Shown here in pieces: positions 58,544 to 64,000 of a stretch of DNA of 64,000 nucleotides (its first letter is position 1; each line of letters starts with the position of its first letter). Source of the stretch: Ananas comosus (Eukaryota; Streptophyta; Magnoliopsida; Poales; Bromeliaceae); assembly GCF_001540865.1 (NCBI RefSeq), contig NC_033623.1, forward strand, positions 2,675,067 to 2,739,066, written 5' to 3'. The position numbers and the translations under genes are program-made. The notes below the pieces were generated by a model, which worked only from the letters and a program-made list of their open reading frames with translations, ran no database searches and was not told where the DNA came from.

Positions 58544-59113
58544 TGTGACGCCCTACTTCCTAGGAGGTCACCTATCTTAGAACTACTCTAGCCCAAGCAC
58601 GTGTTTAACTTTCTTAACCTCTTGGGCTAGTTACCACCCAAAATGCTATATTTGGGTTACAAAGTTTAGCTTTATTATATTTCATATATAGGACTACTGC
58701 AAATTTTAGGAATGTCACGTTTCTTCCCCTGTTAAGTCTTGACATTGTTGTCAAGCTCGAGCACACTAACAACACCAGACAATGTGAGACTGGTCTCACT
58801 AGCTTTAGGTGACCTTGTGGGAAGCCGCGCTCCACCCATAATGGTCGTCAACGTGGAGCTATGCTCTACCCGCTGTATGATTCTAACTCAGCCAAGACAC
58901 ATCTCACACTTTCGGTTGGTAATTGGCTCTTATACCAACTATGACGCCCCATTTCCTAAAGGGTCACCCATTCTAGGATTATTCTAGTTGCAGCACGCTC
59001 AACTCTTTTAATATTTTGGGCTAGCTGCCGTCCAAAATGTTATACCAGGTAAAGAAGTTTTAGTCCTATTATATCTTATATATTGAACTATTCCAAATCC
59101 TAAAGGTGCCACA
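58544..59113 (-). mobile_element. TRIM family 2, complete, in array unit 1
   Basis: The LTRs are 58544-58719 and 58940-59113 (plus-strand starts TGTGACGCCCTACTTCC and TATGACGCCCCATTTCC). A primer-site-like GGCTCTTATACCA (about 58924-58936) and a polypurine tract (plus strand TTTCTTCCCCTGTTAAG) mark the ends of the interior. The USE motif of family 1 is absent. Comparison with unit 3 ('gtgtagcttgtgctgcc' near 60197) shows the empty site, and the flanks TCGCT and CAGCT are an eroded duplication. Interior blocks (GATGTGAGACTSGTCTC) are shared with family 1. Confidence 0.8.
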
Positions 59114-62100
59114 CAGCTTGTGCTGCCTGTGCAACTTATGCCAAACATATACAATGGAGTATAAATGGAATGTGTATTGAGACATGTTGGAGGCATGCTG
59201 GCGTACTATGTCATGCTGATAGTGTATTATGGCATGTCCCATGCTAGTGGCATGCCTAGCATCGAAATAATTGTCTCATTCAAATCATTTTTCCGTTTTT
59301 TAGAAATATCAATAGTCAGGAAATATTAATAGCTGCAATCTGGATGGATTTCTAATCATTTGGAACAACGTAAGTATAAGAAAATTAAATAATTTGAGGT
59401 CGGAATTTTTCATGATTTGAGTTTGTTAAAGTTAAAAAAAATTCTATCCAAAATCAACCTTCCTAATAAAAAAAAAATCAACATGCTAAATGCACTGAAT
59501 TACAATTTTAATTTTGAAGATCAAATAATTAAACCTCAAAAAGTAAAAAACATGATATCACATTGAACTTAAAAAACTAAGAAATATTTTGTATCTAATT
59601 AAAACTCAAAGAGTTCAAGTTCACTTTGTGCCGCTTAAGGGCTAACATGGTTGATCTCATTATCGATGCTTATCAATTTGTGCTCAATAAGTTTGTGCTG
59701 TAGTCATGCACAAAGCATAGCCTCCGTGCTAACAAAGCGGATCACGAATTGGATGCTTCCTGTGAATCTATAAAATCTTCGAAGATACCTGATGAGAACG
59801 AGAAAGTAATGGATTTCTAAGATAGTGTTACTGGTACTAGGAGAAGTTCGATAGCGGAGAATTAGGATGGACAAAGATGTAAGTCCATGCAAGGAGCATG
59901 CATGATGAAAATTTTTTCAACTTTTGTATGCACCAACTCTCAAAGATGGGACCTTCTTAAACCAAACTATATAATTGTTACATTGAATATGTATATGGCT
60001 ATGGCACGTTAGCAGTTTCATGCACCTTTTCTTTTCTTTTGTTTTTGTTGTATTTGAATTTTAGCTAAATCTATATTTTATTTTCCCTCCTTATTCTTCT
60101 CCAAGAAATTTGAATTTAATTCCAAAGATTATCGTGCCAGTTGGCTGGTGTTGCATGAATGCCATGTGTTGCTAGAGTTGCTTTTTTCGATAAGTTGGTG
60201 TAGCTTGTGCTGCCTGTGCTGCTCATGCCAAACATATTAAATGGAGTATAAATGAAGTGTGTATCGAGACGTGCGGGGTGCTATGTCATACTGATAGTAT
60301 ATGGTGCACATCCCATGCTAGTGCATGGTAATAATAGTCTCATTCAAATCGTAAGTCTTTGTTTTTAGAATTATCAATAGTTAGGTATATGGATTTCTAA
60401 TCATTTCGAATGACTTGAATAAGTATAAGAGAATCAAATAATTTGAGTTTGGAACTTCCACGATTTGAGTTTATTAAAGAAAAATTATCTATCCAAAAGT
60501 AACCTTCCTAATAATCAAAAAATCGTCATGCAAATGCAATGGAAATTGAAATTTTAACGTAAAATATGTTTTGGAGATTAAATAATCAAATCATAGAAAG
60601 AAAAAATCGCGAAACCATATCAAACTAAACAAATACAAAAATATTTTGCATCTCTTGACATCCTAGTGAATCATTTTTATTTCTATATATGAATTCTAAG
60701 AATTTATAACTCAGAGTGCAAGTCCATGCATGGAGGATGAGCAAGATGGAAATTTTCTCTACTTTTGTATTCACTACCTCTCAAAGACGGAACTTTCTTA
60801 AAATAAACTATATCGTTGTTACACCTGAATATGGTATATGGCTATGGCACTTTAATAGCCTCATACACTTTTTTCCTTTTTTTTTTGTTGTGTTTGAATT
60901 GTAGCCAAAATCTGTTTTGTTTCCTTTCGTTAATCTTCTCCAATAAATTTGAATTTTATTCCAAATGTTGTGCCGGTTGGCATAATCTTGCATGGCTGCC
61001 ATGTGTTGCTATTGTTGCTTATCTGGTGTCGCTTGTGCTACCTATATTGCTTGTGATAAGCATGTTAAATAGAGTATAAATCGAGTGCGTTTTGAGAAGT
61101 GTCGGCATGCTATGTCTTGCTGATAGTATATGATGGCACGTCCTATACTAGTGCATGGTAATAACGATCTCATTCAAATCGTAAGTCTCTATTTTTGATA
61201 GATTGTAATAACCATCTTATTCAAATTGTGTCTTCGTTTTTACAAATATCAATACTTAGGAAACACTAGAAGTTTTGATTTCGATGGATTTCTAATCATT
61301 TGGAATGACTTGAATAAGTATAAGAAAATCAAATAATGTGATCCATGATTTTGAGTTTATTAAGGTTAAGAAAAAAATTATCTACCCAAAAGCAACCTTC
61401 CTAATAAAAGAAAATCGAATTGGAATTTTAAATTTAAAATAATTTTTGGAGATAAATCATAGAAAGCAAAAAACCATGATATCACATCAAACTAAAAAAG
61501 CCTAAAAAAATATTTTGCATCTTTTGACATCTTAGTGGACCATTTTTCATTTCTATATGCAAACCCCAAAAATTTGAACTCAAAGAGTTCAAGTCCATGC
61601 GAGCATGAGAAAGATGAGAATTTTTTCAACTTTTGTATGCGCAAACCCTCAAAGATGGAAAATTCTTAAAGTAACTATATAGTTGGTACACCTACTTTTG
61701 ACGAATAGGGCGGTCTCCCGATCGGCATATGGTGTATGACTATAGCACTTTAGTGGTCCCATACACTTTCTTTCCTTTTTTTTGTTGTGTTTGAATTGGT
61801 GCCAAAATCTAGTTTTTGTTCTCTCCTTAATCTTCTCCAAGAAATTTGAATCTTATTCCAAGGATTGTTGTGCTAGTGGCATAGGCTTGCATAGTTGCAA
61901 TGTGCTGCTAGTGTTTCTTATTTTGATACATTAGCGCCACTTGTGCCACCCGTGCTACTTGTGCTAAACATATAACATCAAGTATAAATCATATATCAAG
62001 ATGTGCAGAAGATGGGAGCTCTAATTCCATGCTTGATTTGCCGGTTCTTCGTCCGAGTGGCCCTCTAAGGGTCCAGATAGTTTCCCACCTCTCTCCTCTT

Positions 62101-62735
62101 CCTTACTAAAATAGTGTTTTGAATGGCATAATGTCTTGTTGATAGTATATGATGGCACGTCCCATGCTAGTGAATGATAATAACAGTCCCATTTAAATGG
62201 TAATAATTGTCTCATTCAAAACGTAAGCCTTCGTTTTTAGAAATAACAATAATTAGGAAAGATTAGTTGTTGTGATTTAGATGGATTTCTAATCATATGA
62301 AATGCCTTGAATAAGTATAAGAAAATCAAATAATTTGAGGTTGGAACTTCCATGATTTGAATTTGTTAAAGCTAAGAAAAACTTATTTATCCAAAGGCAT
62401 GCGTCGTAATAAAAGAAAATCGGGATGCTAAATGCATAGGTAATTGAAATTTTAATTTTAAATGATTTTTGGAGATCATATAATCAAATCACAGAAAGCA
62501 AAAAGCATGATATCACAACTAAAAAAAACTAAAAAAATATATTGCATCTCTTGACCTGTTAGTGGATACTTCTATTTCTAAAGAGTTCAAGTTCACCCTG
62601 TACCGCTTTAGGCTTAATGACTTGTGGCACGGTTGATCTCATTGTTGATGCTTATTGACTCGTGCTCAATAAGCTTGTGTTGTAACTGTGCATGAGCCCA
62701 GCCTCTATGCTCATCTAACGGGAGTCTATCACTAA

Positions 62736-62930
62736 TTGGCTGCTTCCTATGAGTTTATAAAATCTTCATTGATACCTGACACAAACAAGAAAATTGTGGA
62801 CTTCTACGATGGTGTTGCTAGTCTTAGGAGAAGTTCGATAGAGGAGAATTTTGATAGAGAAAGAAGTCCATACATGGAGCATGAGCATTCAACTTCTGTA
62901 TGCAAATTCTTAAGGACGAAACTTTCTTAA
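62736..62930 (+). pseudogene. Possible exon remnant repeated in array units
   Basis: The fifth unit keeps 64 open codons including DTNKKIVDFYDGVASLRRSS and EENFDRERSPYMEHEHS. Units 1 and 2 encode recognisable relatives (around 57640-58290 and 59790-59890) with stops or a TRIM inside. I do not recognise the protein. The array could be amplified gene debris, or the frame could be chance. Confidence 0.25.
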
Positions 62931-62984
62931 AGTAAACTGTATAATCGTTGCAACTAATTATGAGGTATTGCTATGGCATATTAG

Positions 62985-63285
62985 CGGAAGAATATTCAAT
63001 AGGTAGCTCCACAACGGCACCTTGCTGAGGAGCCCTCGATCTGTTGCCATGTGTCAGTTTTGCCTCTATCCAATGGTTATAATCATCCCTTGTAGGTTTC
63101 TTTTGGGGTTTTAGTATTAAAAAACACCCCATGAACACTTGGATAGAGACAAAACTAACATGTGGTAGCAGATCGCGGGCTTCCCAACGACACGTCATTG
63201 GGGAGCTCTCTACTGAAGTTTTATCCCAAGGGCTTCCCAATGACATCTCGTTAGGGAGCTCCCTATTGAAGTTTAATCCTACTTT
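62985..63285. mobile_element. Foldback insertion in array unit 5
   Basis: The left arm 'gatctgttgccatgtgtcag' with 'ttttgcctctatccaatgg' is the inverse of 'cacttggatagagacaaaac' with 'taacatgtggtagcagatc'. The outer 'ggtagctcc' pairs with 'ggagctctctactgaag'. A direct copy of the latter block follows ('ttagggagctccctattgaag'). Other array units lack it between 'ttagc' and 'tcatgca'. Open frames on either strand are arm sequence. Confidence 0.6.
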
Positions 63286-63587
63286 AGGGGTCTCATGCAT
63301 ACTTTCTTTTTTTTGTTGTATTTGAATCTATATTTTGTTTTCTTTTTTTATTCCTTACCAAGAATTTTAAATCTTCTTCCAAGAATTGTCATGCCAATTG
63401 GCATAGTCTGGCATGGTCACGATATATGCCAATATTGCTTATTTTGGTAAGTCGGTGCTGTTTGTGCTGCATGTGCCGCTTGTGTGAAACATATATAATA
63501 GTTTATAAATAGCATATCGAGACGTGCCAACGTGGAATGTTATGCTAATAGTATCTGATAGCATATCCCATGCTGGTGGCATGGTAA

Positions 63588-63930
63588 CAAGGATTTAAGT
63601 GCCGTTGCATGAGGTCATGCTGGAAACTTGTCGGTACGGTATGGCATGGTGCGTGTCGGGCCGTGCCGATGAGTGCTGGTCACAAAAAGTATATGTGTGC
63701 CGACATGTAATGGCATGAAATATTTATTTTCTTCAGTAGCAAAATATGCAAATTATTTATTATATATTTTTATCAAATCTTTTGAACTTTGTTAAGAAAA
63801 TTACCTGCTAATTGGAAGAATAGAGGGTTTTGAGTTGTGCCATCGCTACGGGGACTGTATCGTGCCTATATCTTGCTGGCACGATACGGCACGGTGGATA
63901 CGGCCGTTGCTGATGGGCACTTTAATCCTT
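63588..63930. mobile_element. MULE-type MITE, perfect 9 bp TSD
   Basis: The 343 bp element has inverted ends CAAGGATTTAAGTGCC and, inverted, AAGGATTAAAGTGCCC. It is flanked by GCATGGTAA at 63579-63587 and 63931-63939. A 9 bp duplication is the Mutator signature. A degenerate relative lies at 25443-25774 in the other orientation. Confidence 0.8.
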
Positions 63931-64000
63931 GCATGGTAATAACAGCCTCACTCAAATCGATTAGAATCTTCCTATTGTATTTGAAATAAAGTTATTTTTG

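Larger units (their letters stand above)
57140..64000. repeat. Tandem array of about 1 kb units (5 visible)
   Basis: Units are marked by 'gtttttagaaatatcaatag' at 57148, 59295, 60361, 61236 and 62233. Each continues with 'ggatttctaatcatt', 'aaatcaaataatttga', 'gcatctcttgac', 'gagaagttcgatag', 'ttttgttgtatttgaa', 'tgccatgtgttgct' and 'catgctagtgcatggtaat'. Spacings are about 2147 (holding two TRIMs), 1066, 875 and 997. The fifth unit holds two further inserts and runs to the window edge. Units differ by many substitutions and indels. Only short, broken frames exist. Confidence 0.85.

Overview
The window is nuclear DNA from a flowering plant. Its only recognisable host gene is a very GC-rich clade A protein phosphatase 2C (PP2C) set in AT-rich, transposon-packed intergenic sequence. 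That contrast, and GC-rich third codon positions, suggest a monocot. I cannot name the species. Isolated single N bases, one 24-base N run and duplicated sequence flanking some Ns show that this is a draft assembly.

Layout. 1-6.1 kb: a tRNA-derived SINE, then a long-inverted-repeat MITE split by a decayed Gypsy element (gag remnant plus one 2.4 kb LTR). 6.1-17.6 kb: gene-free AT-rich DNA with hAT, foldback and long-TIR MITEs, TRIM relics and a second SINE. 17.6-21.6 kb: a Harbinger-like MITE holding a sequence gap, a Gypsy LTR scrap, an A9G20 tract and an internally deleted Copia element. 21.7-28.8 kb: hAT-like, MULE-like and tandem repeats. 28.9-33.5 kb: two solo LTRs with perfect target-site duplications (TSDs), the first carrying a TRIM solo LTR. 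34.0-40.0 kb: a complete but inactive Copia element with 679 bp LTRs, interrupted by a 502 bp TRIM. 40.1-49.0 kb: MITEs and a 2.3 kb duplicated block, each copy containing the same TRIM. 49.3-51.5 kb: exons 1-3 of the PP2C. 51.5-57.1 kb: intergenic. 57.1-64.0 kb: a diverged ~1 kb tandem array carrying two TRIMs, a foldback insert and a MULE-type MITE.

The most interesting signal is in the short TRIM LTRs. All five LTRs with an intact motif, from visibly different subfamilies, carry the plant snRNA upstream sequence element (AGTCCCACATCG) followed 23-24 nt later by a TATA box. This is the layout of plant U6-type RNA polymerase III promoters. The sequence between the two boxes differs between subfamilies while the boxes and spacing are kept.

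The PP2C would be an abscisic-acid co-receptor phosphatase. As assembled, its first exon changes frame at least twice, its metal-binding DGHG motif reads DVPR, and its last exon is not in the following 12.5 kb. ABRE/G-box motifs lie in its promoter and, unusually, inside its second intron.
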